A DNA stretch of 64,000 nucleotides from the NCBI RefSeq assembly GCF_019431375.1, contig NZ_CP080267.1, positions 2,731,933 to 2,795,932 of the forward strand, in the 5' to 3' direction. The DNA is from Alcanivorax sp. (GTDB lineage: Bacteria; Pseudomonadota; Gammaproteobacteria; Pseudomonadales; Alcanivoracaceae). Below the pieces are notes generated by a model. The model ran no database searches. It saw only the letters and a program-made list of their open reading frames with translations, and had not been told where the DNA came from. The translations under genes and the position numbers were made by a program. Shown here one piece after another: positions 52,721 to 60,608 of the stretch; within the stretch, counting starts at the first letter, position 1, and the number at the start of each line of letters is the position of its first letter.

Positions 52721-54107
52721 CGAACAGTTTCCCCGGGTTCATGATGTTGTTGGGGTCGAAGACGTGTTTCACCGCTTTCATGCAGGCGATCTCTTCCGGG
52801 CTGCGGGAGTATTCCAGGTAGGGTTTCTTGGTCATGCCCACGCCGTGTTCCGCAGAGATGGAGCCGTTGTATTTCTGCACGATCTCGAACACCCACTTGG
52901 ACACGTTATTGCACTTGGCGAAGAAATCTTCCTTGGCCAGGTCGGCGGGCTTGAGGATGTTCAGGTGCATGTTGCCGTCGCCGATGTGGCCGAACCAGAC
53001 GATCTCGAAATCCGGGTAGGCGTCCTGCACCACCTTGTCGATGTCTTCCACGAAGTCCGGCACTTTCGCCACGGTCACGGAGATGTCGTTCTTGTAGGGG
53101 GTGTGCGGCGCAATGGATTCGGAGATGCGTTCGCGCAGCTGCCACAGCTGGTCCAGCTGCTGCAGGGACTGACTCATGACGCCGTCCAGCACCCAGCCTT
53201 CTTCTACACACTTCTCAAAGATGGCCATGGCCTGGTCGCCGGTGGCCTCCGACAGCTGCTCGAATTCCAGCAGACAGTAGAAGGGGCACTCGGTATCGAA
53301 GGGCTTGGCCACGCCGTGTTCCAGCACGTGAGCCATGGCCTTGTCGGAGAAAAATTCGAAGGCGGTCAGATCGATGTCCTGCTGGAAGGCATGCAGGATC
53401 TTCATGACTTCGCGGAAGCCTGGGGCGCCCAGAACCAGGGCGGTCAGGTCTTTCGGCTGGCGGGCCAGTTTCACGGTGGCTTCTACCACGAAGCCGAGGG
53501 TGCCTTCGGCGCCGATGAACAGGTGACGGAAGTCGTAGCCGGTGGCGTTCTTGATCAGGCCCTTGTTCAGGTCCAGCAGCTCACCCTTGCCGGTGACCAC
53601 TTTCAGACCGGTGATCCAGTCGCGGGTCATGCCGTAACGGATTACCTTGATGCCACCGGCATTGGTGCCGATGTTGCCGCCAATCTGGCTGGAGCCTGCA
53701 GAGGCGAAGTCCACCGGGTAAAACAGGCCCTTCTCTTCGGCGAATTCCTGCAGCTGCTGGGTGATGACGCCGGGCTGCACGGTGACGGCGCGGTCGAATT
53801 CGTTGAAATCCAGGATTGTGTTCATGCGATCGAAGGCCACCACCAGCTCGCCGTTGGCGGCGACCGCCCCCGCGGATAGGCCGGTGCGGCCCCCGGACGG
53901 CACCAGGTGCAGGCCGTGGTCGTTGGCGATTTCCACGATCTGCTGCACTTCGTCGATGGTCTCCGGCAGCGCGATGGCCGTAGGGGCCGGGGCCCATACC
54001 TTGGTCCAGTCGACCCCGTAGCGCTGGGCGCTTTCCTGGTCGGTAAGGAGGCGATTGCCAAGCAAATCAGTCAGTTGCTCCAGCGCAGCATGGGCATGGG
54101 CGGTCAT
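52713..54107 (-). CDS. FAD-linked D-2-hydroxyacid dehydrogenase (D-2-hydroxyglutarate dehydrogenase-like)
   Basis: 464 residues. FAD-binding type 4 domain with VPSGGRTGLSAGAVAANGE near residue 78 and ASAGSSQIGGNIGTNAGGIK near 140, and a C-terminal domain with the zinc-site motif HIGDGNMHLNIL and SAEHGVGMTKK. Same family as GlcD, D-lactate and D-2-hydroxyglutarate dehydrogenases. It is divergent from serA, and SerA-type enzymes make D-2-hydroxyglutarate, so removing that product is a reasonable job. The start at 54107 (MTAHAHAALEQL) follows AGGAG; the frame continues to 54137. Confidence 0.88.
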   Translation of the reverse strand: MTAHAHAALEQLTDLLGNRLLTDQESAQRYGVDWTKVWAPAPTAIALPETIDEVQQIVEIANDHGLHLVPSGGRTGLSAGAVAANGELVVAFDRMNTILDFNEFDRAVTVQPGVITQQLQEFAEEKGLFYPVDFASAGSSQIGGNIGTNAGGIKVIRYGMTRDWITGLKVVTGKGELLDLNKGLIKNATGYDFRHLFIGAEGTLGFVVEATVKLARQPKDLTALVLGAPGFREVMKILHAFQQDIDLTAFEFFSDKAMAHVLEHGVAKPFDTECPFYCLLEFEQLSEATGDQAMAIFEKCVEEGWVLDGVMSQSLQQLDQLWQLRERISESIAPHTPYKNDISVTVAKVPDFVEDIDKVVQDAYPDFEIVWFGHIGDGNMHLNILKPADLAKEDFFAKCNNVSKWVFEIVQKYNGSISAEHGVGMTKKPYLEYSRSPEEIACMKAVKHVFDPNNIMNPGKLFDV

Positions 54108-54250
54108 CAACGGGTCTCCTGCAGGGGTAAAACGCACGATGTTGAGGCGTTCTCAAGGCAACTTGAGCAATCCGACGGCGCGGCTGCTCTCAATTTGAGC
54201 GGGCTATGTTAACATACGCGCCCATTTCACAGGCTACCGAGACTTCAATC

Positions 54251-55480
54251 ATGGCCGATACTTCTCTTGAGAAGGACAAGATCCGCGTTCTCCTGCTCGA
54301 GGGCATCCACGAAAACGCCGTGGAGAACCTGAAGGCGCACGGCTACAGCAATGTGGAGCTGCTGCCCACCGCGCTGACCGGCAACGACCTGGCAGACAAG
54401 ATCAAGGATGCCCATTTCATTGGCATTCGTTCCCGCACCCAGCTCACCGAAGAGGTGTTCCAGGCGGCGGAGAAACTGATCGGTGTGGGTTGTTTCTGTA
54501 TCGGTACCAATCAGGTGGATCTGACTGCCGCCCTGAAGCGTGGTATCCCGGTATTCAATGCCCCCTATTCCAACACCCGCTCGGTGGCCGAACTGGTGAT
54601 TGCCCACACCATCAACCTGATGCGCGGCATTCCCGAGAAGAACGCTTCTGCCCATCGCGGCGGCTGGCTGAAGTCTGCCAAGGACAGCTATGAGATCCGT
54701 GGCAAGACCCTGGGTATCGTGGGTTACGGCAACATCGGCGCCCAGGTGTCCGTGCTGGCCGAATCCATGGGCATGAAGGTGAAGTTCTACGACGTGGTAC
54801 CGAAACTGCCGCTGGGCAATGCCGAGCAGGTAGGTAGCCTCACCGAACTGCTGGGCCAGTCCGACGTGGTCAGCCTGCACGTGCCGGACACCGCTGCCAC
54901 CCGCTGGATGATCAAGGAAGAGCAGATCCGCGCCATCAAGCCCAAGGGCTACCTGATCAACTATGCCCGCGGCAAAGTGGTGGATATCGACGCCCTGGCC
55001 GGTGCCCTGCGCGATGGCCACCTGCTGGGTGCCGCCATCGACGTGTTCCCGGAAGAGCCCAAGGGTAACGACGACGAGTTCATCAGCCCGCTGCGTGAAT
55101 TCGACAACGTGATCCTGACCCCGCACATCGGTGGCTCCACCCAGGAAGCCCAGGTGAACATCGGCACCGAAGTATCCGAGAAGCTGATCCGCTACTCCGA
55201 CAATGGCGCTACCCTGGGTGCGGTGAATTTCCCGGAAGTGGCCCTGCCGGCCCACCCGGACATGCACCGTCTGCTGCACATTCACAAGAACGTGCCCGGC
55301 GTGCTCACCCAGATCAACACCGTATTCTCCGAGAACGGTATCAACATCTGTGGCCAGTACCTGCAGACCAACGAGGAAATCGGTTACGTGGTCATTGATG
55401 TGGACAAGGGCTACAGCCAGCTGGCGCTGGAGAAGCTGCGTACCATCGACGGCACCATCCGTACCCGGGTGTTGTTCTAG
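54251..55480 (+). CDS. serA: D-3-phosphoglycerate dehydrogenase
   Basis: 409 residues, the E. coli SerA length. First step of serine synthesis from 3-phosphoglycerate. N-terminus KIRVLLLEGIHENAVENL, NAD-binding GIVGYGNIGAQVSVLAESMG near residue 156, catalytic ARGKVVDIDAL and HIGGSTQEAQ, and a C-terminal ACT domain from about 335 (VPGVLTQINTVFSENGINI) that mediates serine feedback in relatives. The start MADTSLEKDK at 54251 is preferred over the longer frame to 54206. Divergent from the flavoprotein gene. Confidence 0.97.
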   Translation: MADTSLEKDKIRVLLLEGIHENAVENLKAHGYSNVELLPTALTGNDLADKIKDAHFIGIRSRTQLTEEVFQAAEKLIGVGCFCIGTNQVDLTAALKRGIPVFNAPYSNTRSVAELVIAHTINLMRGIPEKNASAHRGGWLKSAKDSYEIRGKTLGIVGYGNIGAQVSVLAESMGMKVKFYDVVPKLPLGNAEQVGSLTELLGQSDVVSLHVPDTAATRWMIKEEQIRAIKPKGYLINYARGKVVDIDALAGALRDGHLLGAAIDVFPEEPKGNDDEFISPLREFDNVILTPHIGGSTQEAQVNIGTEVSEKLIRYSDNGATLGAVNFPEVALPAHPDMHRLLHIHKNVPGVLTQINTVFSENGINICGQYLQTNEEIGYVVIDVDKGYSQLALEKLRTIDGTIRTRVLF

Positions 55481-55544
55481 GCGATTCGGTGTTTCTCGGG
55501 GAGTGGCTGTTCCGGCCCTCCTCCTGAACGGTGAAACGCTCGAC

Positions 55545-55586
55545 AAAAAGCCGGTGCCGGGCTACCTTGCCTGCTCCGGCTTTTTT
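55545..55586 (+). terminator. Rho-independent terminator after serA
   Basis: AAAAAGCCGG (55545-55554) with CCGGCTTTTTT (55576-55586), a 20-base loop region, A-run before and T-run after. The tail of the stem lies 12 bases before the next ATG. Confidence 0.8.
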
Positions 55587-55598
55587 CGTATCTAACGC

Positions 55599-56969
55599 AT
55601 GATAAGACGACTCAGGAAAGGATGCCTGTTGGTTGCAGGGCTGCTGGCATTGTCCGGCTGTGCCACAAACTCCCTGTTTGTGCCCTACCCCAACCAGGCC
55701 CAGCAATGGAAAGCCGCTTTGGCGACCGCCCCGGTGACGCCAGCGGCCACCGAGAAGCTGGAAAAGGCTGCCTCCGGCGGTGATGGTGTCCTTTACCTGC
55801 AGGAACTGGGCCGGGTCAGCCAGCTCACTGGCCAGCGTGAACAGAGCCGGGAAGCCTTTGCCGGTGCCATCCAGAAATACGATGAGGAAGATGCCAGCGC
55901 CCGCATCCAGCTTTCTTCTCTGGCCTCCTCCGGCACGTCCCTGGTCACCAACGACAATGCCCGCAGTTATGTGGCGCCGGACTACGAGCGCATCTTCACC
56001 CATGCCTACCAGGCGCTGAATTACTGGGACGCCAACGACCCTACTGGCACCGCGGTGGAATTGCGCGGGGCGGCCCTGGAGCAGCGGGTGGCGGCGGACA
56101 AGCGCGACAAGGAAATCGCCAAGGCCGAGGAAGCGGCGGAAGAAAACAACGTGGACCTGAGCCAGTTCGACGGTTATTTCGAAGGTATCAATGCGGTGGC
56201 CGGGGAAGTGAAAGCCAGCTTCCAGAATGCCTGGACCTTCTACCTGTCGGCCCTGTTCTGGGAAGCCCACGGCGAATACAACGATGCCTTGGTGGACTAC
56301 AAGAAGGCCCTGGAGATTCACCCGGAGCTGGACATGCTCAAGGAAGATGTTGAGCGCGTGTCCAATGCCATGAAAGGTCGGCCTGAAAAAGACGGCATGG
56401 TGGCGGTACTTTACGAGCAGGGTTTTGTGCAGGCCCGGGAAGAATTCAGCCTGCCCATTCCCACTGTCCACGGCATCTTCTCGGTGGCCTTCCCCACCTA
56501 TTCCCTGACCAGCAAGCCGCGCCCCAACAGCCTGCGGGTGCTGGATAGCGCCAGCCAGCCGTTGGCGGAAACCGTGGTACTGGCCGACGTGGGTGCCCTG
56601 GCCGCCAAGGATTTGAAAGAGCGACTGCCCGGCATGCTGGTACGCCAGACCCTGCGGGCCACCGCCAAGTACAACCTGCAGAAAAAGGCCAACGACGATT
56701 TCGGCCCGCTGGGGGCTTTTGCCACCCAGTTGTATAACCTGGTCAGCGAGCAGGCGGACCGGCGCAGCTGGCTGACCCTGCCTGCCTATGCCCAGGCAAC
56801 ACGATTTTCACTGCCCCAGGGGGAGCATACCCTTGTATTGAGCACCCCCGGGGGCAATGCTACGTTGACGGTACCGGTGGTAAACCGTGGCCTCACCGTG
56901 ATTCATGTGGCGGCCGTTCCCGGCCAGCTGATTACCCGCGTGTTACCCGTTCAGGAGGGACCCTTATGA
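55599..56969 (+). CDS. COG3014-type lipoprotein with TPR segment
   Basis: 456 residues. Lipobox LLALSGC (Cys near residue 21), a helical middle with TPR-like pairs (YLSALFWEAHGEYNDALVDYKKALEIHPE), and a beta-rich C-terminal part (FSLPQGEHTLVLSTPGGNATLTV). Resembles the COG3014 family found beside lpoB and ycfL. First gene of a four-gene operon; overlaps the next by 4 bases (ATGA at 56966). Confidence 0.85.
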   Translation: MIRRLRKGCLLVAGLLALSGCATNSLFVPYPNQAQQWKAALATAPVTPAATEKLEKAASGGDGVLYLQELGRVSQLTGQREQSREAFAGAIQKYDEEDASARIQLSSLASSGTSLVTNDNARSYVAPDYERIFTHAYQALNYWDANDPTGTAVELRGAALEQRVAADKRDKEIAKAEEAAEENNVDLSQFDGYFEGINAVAGEVKASFQNAWTFYLSALFWEAHGEYNDALVDYKKALEIHPELDMLKEDVERVSNAMKGRPEKDGMVAVLYEQGFVQAREEFSLPIPTVHGIFSVAFPTYSLTSKPRPNSLRVLDSASQPLAETVVLADVGALAAKDLKERLPGMLVRQTLRATAKYNLQKKANDDFGPLGAFATQLYNLVSEQADRRSWLTLPAYAQATRFSLPQGEHTLVLSTPGGNATLTVPVVNRGLTVIHVAAVPGQLITRVLPVQEGPL

Positions 56970-57364
56970 CACTGTTACGCCCGATGCTGGCGCTGCTGCT
57001 GGCCGCCATGCTGGCGGCCTGCTCGGCCACCAATATGGGTCGCATGGAAGTGGATGAAGACGGCGAGACCATCACCAAGGTCTATTCCAGCAACAGCCTG
57101 CTGGCTAGCCGCATTTCCGTGCAGGACCTGAAGCAAAAGACCGTGGGCAACCTGCTCTATGTGCAGGCCACCCTGGAAAATGACTGGAAATTTGAACTGG
57201 ATTTCCAATACAAGTTCAAATGGTTCGACAAGGACGGTTTCGAGCAGGCGCCGGAAGGCCAGCCCTGGCGGCAGGTGGTGATGGCCGGTCGTAGCCAGAA
57301 CAGCGTCCAGGCCGTTGCCCCCAACCCGTCCGCGGTACGCTTTGAAATCTGGGTGCGTGAATAA
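56966..57364 (+). CDS. YcfL-like lipoprotein (DUF1425)
   Basis: 132 residues. Lipobox MLAACS (Cys near residue 20), then a beta-rich domain with LYVQATLENDWKFELDFQYKF and WFDKDGFE, characteristic of YcfL/DUF1425. Its family neighbours LpoB in enteric bacteria. Function unknown. Overlaps the COG3014 gene by 4 bases and precedes lpoB by 38. Confidence 0.87.
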   Translation: MTLLRPMLALLLAAMLAACSATNMGRMEVDEDGETITKVYSSNSLLASRISVQDLKQKTVGNLLYVQATLENDWKFELDFQYKFKWFDKDGFEQAPEGQPWRQVVMAGRSQNSVQAVAPNPSAVRFEIWVRE

Positions 57365-57402
57365 CTGTGCGCCTTTCTAAAAGGAACAAGGAGAAAACCA
57401 TA

Positions 57403-57996
57403 ATGCTACGCGTACTTTCCATGCTGCTGCTGGGCAGCGCCCTGGCCCTGTCCGGTTGTGCCTCCAAAGTGGATTATGGCGATGCCCAGGCCCGGGAAAC
57501 CGTCAACACGGATTTCGGTTCCACCGACCTGCAGATGATCGCGGCCAAGATGGTGGATGACATGATGGTGTTCCCGCCCATCGTGCAGATGACCCAGAAC
57601 CGTCGTCCGGTGGTGTTCGTGGATCGCATCAAGAACAAGACCACCGAGCACGTGGACACCGAGTCCATCACTGACACCATTCAGTCCAAGCTGATCAACT
57701 CCGGCAAGTTCCGTTTTGTGGACATGTCCGTGGTGGATCGTGTGCGTCAGCAGCTGGAATACCAGAGCGACTCCGGCCTGGTGGATCCGTCCACGGCCGC
57801 CGCCATGGGCCGCCAGATCGGCGCCGAGCTGATGATGTACGGTAACTTCTCTTCCATCGTCAAACGCGATGGCAGCACCAAGGACGTGTACTACAAGTTC
57901 ACTCTCAAGCTGCTCAACATCCAGACCGGCATCATTGAGTGGACCAACGAAAAAGAAATCCGCAAGACTCGCAGCAAGAGCCTGTTCGGGTTGTAA
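57403..57996 (+). CDS. lpoB: Penicillin-binding protein activator LpoB
   Basis: 197 residues. Outer-membrane lipoprotein (lipobox ALSGC, Cys near residue 19) that in E. coli reaches through the peptidoglycan to stimulate PBP1b. Domain features: MVDDMMVFPPIVQ, RPVVFVDRIKNKTTEHVDTESITD, GRQIGAELMMYGNFSSIV. AAGGAG 9 bases before the ATG at 57403 fixes the start; the open frame extends to 57367. Part of the COG3014-ycfL-lpoB-CsgG-like operon. Confidence 0.92.
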   Translation: MLRVLSMLLLGSALALSGCASKVDYGDAQARETVNTDFGSTDLQMIAAKMVDDMMVFPPIVQMTQNRRPVVFVDRIKNKTTEHVDTESITDTIQSKLINSGKFRFVDMSVVDRVRQQLEYQSDSGLVDPSTAAAMGRQIGAELMMYGNFSSIVKRDGSTKDVYYKFTLKLLNIQTGIIEWTNEKEIRKTRSKSLFGL

Positions 57997-58003
57997 GGAC
58001 GCA

Positions 58004-58032
58004 GCACGCAACTGGCGTCACCGGTTGCGTGC
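58004..58032. repeat. Short inverted repeat after lpoB
   Basis: GCACGCAAC (58004-58012) and GTTGCGTGC (58024-58032), perfect 9-bp arms. No T-run follows, so the operon may continue into the next gene. Confidence 0.6.
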
Positions 58033-58057
58033 ATGCTAACCAGACATGGAGGCCGTT

Positions 58058-59353
58058 ATGACCAAGCACCTGTTCGCTCCGTTATGTTTCATCCTGTTGC
58101 TGTGTGCGTCGCTGGCCCAGGCCGCCACGGAAACCGTTTCCGTGTCGGCCCGGGGCTATGGCGACAACCCGGAACAGGCCATGACCAATGCCCTGGTGGC
58201 GGCGGTGCGACAGGCCGGCGGGGTCAGCGTGGCCGTGGACCCGAATTTCCGCACCAATGTGCTGCAATGGGTGGTTCGCCAGCAGGGTGACGTGAGCACC
58301 TGGATCGGTACCGAAACCTCGGTGCCGGAGCCGCAGCTGCCCACCCTGGGCAATATCAAGAGTTACCAGGTGCAGTCGGTGAAGCAGGTGGAAGACGGCC
58401 TGTGGCAGGCCAATGTGCAGGCGGAGGTGCTGCGTCCCAAGACCCTGGGTGCGGATCGCTCCCACCTGCCCGGTATTGCCATCACCACCTTCGACAGCCG
58501 CCAACCTCGTTACGACCTGGGTGACGTGCAGGTGCCGGCCAGCCAGGTGCAGCGTCAGTTGCGCGATGATCTGGTCACCGCCTTTACCCAGTCCGGCCGC
58601 TTCCGGGTTCTGGACCGGGCGAACCTGGATGCCATTGATCAGGAGCAGTCAGTCGTCGCCAGTGGTAGTGTGGCGCCGGAAGAACTGGCCCGGCTGGGTC
58701 AGCGCAAGGGGGCCGATCTGCTGCTGGTAGGCACCATCGAAGATTTCAGCATCGGCGACAGCCAGCGGGAATTCTACGGTGCCAAGTTCTCCGGCTATGA
58801 ACCGCGTATCCGGGTTCGCTATCGATTGATCGATACCACCACCAGCGAAATCCTGTGGGCAGACCTGTTCGACTGGAACCAGTCTGAAGCCTCCATCCGC
58901 GAGGTGGCTCGTCAGCTCAAGATTGACGACCGTAACCACCCGGAGCGGCTGGCGGATGAACTCTATCCCGTCATCGCCCGGGCCATGGCCGGTGCTGCTA
59001 CGGATGTGCTCTACCCGGTGCAGATCATCAAGGTGCAGGGCGATACCGTGTTCCTGAGTCAGGGCCAGGGCCGGCTGGAGCAGGATGCCAGCATGCAGGT
59101 CTACCGCCCCGCCGGGGAAATGAAAGATCCGGACACCGGTCTGACCATCAAGCTGGAAGGCAACGCTCTGGCCACCCTGACCGTCACCGACGTACGCCCG
59201 GATTATGGCGTGGCGCGCCTGGACGGCCCGGCCAGCAGCCCCCTGCAAGCCGGCGACCGGGTACGCAGCGCCGGTGGTGCAGGCAGCCCGGCGGCCCGTC
59301 CCGCTGGCCAGCAGCCCAGCCCAGGGTCATCGGAAGCGCCGATTCAGTGGTAA
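58058..59353 (+). CDS. CsgG/curli-like assembly protein with signal peptide
   Basis: 431 residues. Signal peptide (FILLLCASLAQA, no lipobox Cys), then a domain ETVSVSARGYGDNPEQAMTN resembling repeat-type LPP20/DUF families, followed by a CsgG-like region from about 150 (LPGIAITTFDSRQPRY, FTQSGRFRVLDRANLDAI, GADLLLVGTIEDFSIG, RYRLIDTTTSEILWADLFDW) and a Pro/Ala/Gly-rich tail. CsgG-like domains also occur in LpoB-related proteins. It is last in the lipoprotein operon. GGAGG before 58058 supports that start over 58046. Confidence 0.85.
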   Translation: MTKHLFAPLCFILLLCASLAQAATETVSVSARGYGDNPEQAMTNALVAAVRQAGGVSVAVDPNFRTNVLQWVVRQQGDVSTWIGTETSVPEPQLPTLGNIKSYQVQSVKQVEDGLWQANVQAEVLRPKTLGADRSHLPGIAITTFDSRQPRYDLGDVQVPASQVQRQLRDDLVTAFTQSGRFRVLDRANLDAIDQEQSVVASGSVAPEELARLGQRKGADLLLVGTIEDFSIGDSQREFYGAKFSGYEPRIRVRYRLIDTTTSEILWADLFDWNQSEASIREVARQLKIDDRNHPERLADELYPVIARAMAGAATDVLYPVQIIKVQGDTVFLSQGQGRLEQDASMQVYRPAGEMKDPDTGLTIKLEGNALATLTVTDVRPDYGVARLDGPASSPLQAGDRVRSAGGAGSPAARPAGQQPSPGSSEAPIQW

Positions 59354-59357
59354 CAAC

Positions 59358-59380
59358 AAGCCCCCGTAAGGGGGCTTTTT
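59358..59380 (+). terminator. Rho-independent terminator
   Basis: AGCCCCC (59359-59365), loop GTAA, GGGGGCT (59370-59376), TTTT. Ends the lipoprotein operon. Confidence 0.9.
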
Positions 59381-59401
59381 ATTGGCTCAGCTGGAGATCA
59401 C

Positions 59402-59809
59402 GTGTCACGCCCCAATATCTTGCTGGTCTACGACAAGGAATGCCCGGCCTGCCATGCTTACTGCCAGGTGGTGCGCATCCGCGAAAGCGTCGGTGAGCTG
59501 CACATCGTGGATGCCCGGGAAGATAGCGAAGTGATGCGCGAGATTACCGGCGCTGGCCTGGATATCGATCAGGGCATGGTGGTGAAGATGGGCGACCAGC
59601 TTTACTACGGTGCCGATGCCATCCATGCCCTGGCATTGATCGGCAGCCGCTCCGGCATATTCAACCGCTTCAACTATTGGATGTTCCGCTCCCGGCGCGT
59701 GTCGAAAGTGCTCTATCCGCTACTGCGATTCTTCCGCAACCTGTTGCTGAAACTGCTGGGCAAAACCCGCATCAACAACCTCAACCAGCCTGGTCGTGAT
59801 CGGTTCTGA
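59402..59809 (+). CDS. DUF393 (DCC family) thiol-disulfide oxidoreductase-like protein
   Basis: 135 residues, GTG start. The motif YDKECPACHAYC at residues 10-21 gives the D-x-x-C-P-x-C pattern of DCC-type proteins, followed by the thioredoxin-like fold (VDAREDSEVMREI). The C-terminus is Leu/Arg-rich and amphipathic (YPLLRFFRNLLLKLLGKTR). Its 3' end has a tandem partial copy downstream (59933-60053). Function not established. Confidence 0.82.
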   Translation: MSRPNILLVYDKECPACHAYCQVVRIRESVGELHIVDAREDSEVMREITGAGLDIDQGMVVKMGDQLYYGADAIHALALIGSRSGIFNRFNYWMFRSRRVSKVLYPLLRFFRNLLLKLLGKTRINNLNQPGRDRF

Positions 59810-60053
59810 TTGAGGCTGTAGGGCACCTTCCCAAGGCGCGAATTTCGGTGTCTTTTTGCTAAAGATGCCTACGTAAAATTCAGAGATATCGTCTTTCCTG
59901 CTCTTTCATTCAGCGCAATCGTGTCTGCATGATGTTGCTGAAACTGCTGGGCAAAAGCCGCATCAACAACCTCAAGGCGCGAATTTCGGTGTCTTTTTGC
60001 TAAAGATGCGTAAAATTCAGGATATCGTCTTTCCTGCTCTTTCATTCAGCGCA
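59742..60053. repeat. Imperfect tandem duplication of the DUF393 gene's 3' end
   Basis: Copy 1 is 59742-59918, copy 2 is 59933-60053. Both run from TGTTGCTGAAACTGCTGGGC to CAGCGCAA. Copy 2 lacks about 50 bases (with the stop codon and 3' flank of the gene) and has two small further deletions. Confidence 0.85.
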
Positions 60054-60084
60054 ACCACGTTAGCGATATCAGGGAAGCCACTGA

Positions 60085-60495
60085 AGCGGACGTTACTCAG
60101 AGGCGGGACGGATTTACCACGTTACCACTGTCACGAATGCCCGTTACCCTTTCTTCTCCGACTGTTACCTCGCCAGCCTGGTGTGCAGGACGATTCTCTG
60201 GAGTGACCGCTCAGGGGCCACATCAACACTTTGCTATGTGCTTATGCCTGACCATTTGCACTGGTTGTTTCAGCTTGGGGATGGCGAGTCCTTGTCCAGA
60301 GTCATGCTCAGAGTGAAGGGTCGAAGTGGCCGGCTTTGCGGTTCGGCGGTTTGGCAAAAGGGATACCACGACCATGCGGTACGCAAAGAAGAAAGCATTC
60401 GGGATGTGGCGCGATATATCGTTGCCAACCCTTTGCGAGCCGGCCTTGTCAGATCGCTGAGAGACTACCCGTACTGGAACGCCGCCTGGCTATAA
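60085..60495 (+). pseudogene. REP-associated tyrosine transposase (RAYT), decayed at its start
   Basis: The frame encodes YHVTTVTNARYPFF, then the HUH motif MPDHLHWLF, RVKGRSGRLCG and the catalytic Tyr region VARYIVANPLRAGLV, so it is a Y1 transposase of the RAYT family that moves REP sequences. The frame begins directly after a TGA at 60082-60084 and has no usable start before GTG at 60181, which would drop the N-terminal third. It is flanked on the right by a perfect REP pair, its likely substrate. Confidence 0.8.
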
Positions 60496-60500
60496 CCCCC

Positions 60501-60604
60501 CTGTAGGAGCACCTCTTGAGGTGCGAACCCCGGCTTGAGGGGTTCACATGGGCCTGTGATTTACGGCAAGGCCTCTGTTCGCACCTCAAGAGGTGCTCCT
60601 ACAG
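60501..60604. repeat. REP pair (inverted) beside the RAYT remnant
   Basis: Perfect 28-bp arms 60501-60528 and 60577-60604, beginning CTGTAGGAGCACCTC. Each unit has the hairpin GCACCT-CTTG-AGGTGC followed by GAAC. Confidence 0.88.
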
Positions 60605-60608
60605 GTGC

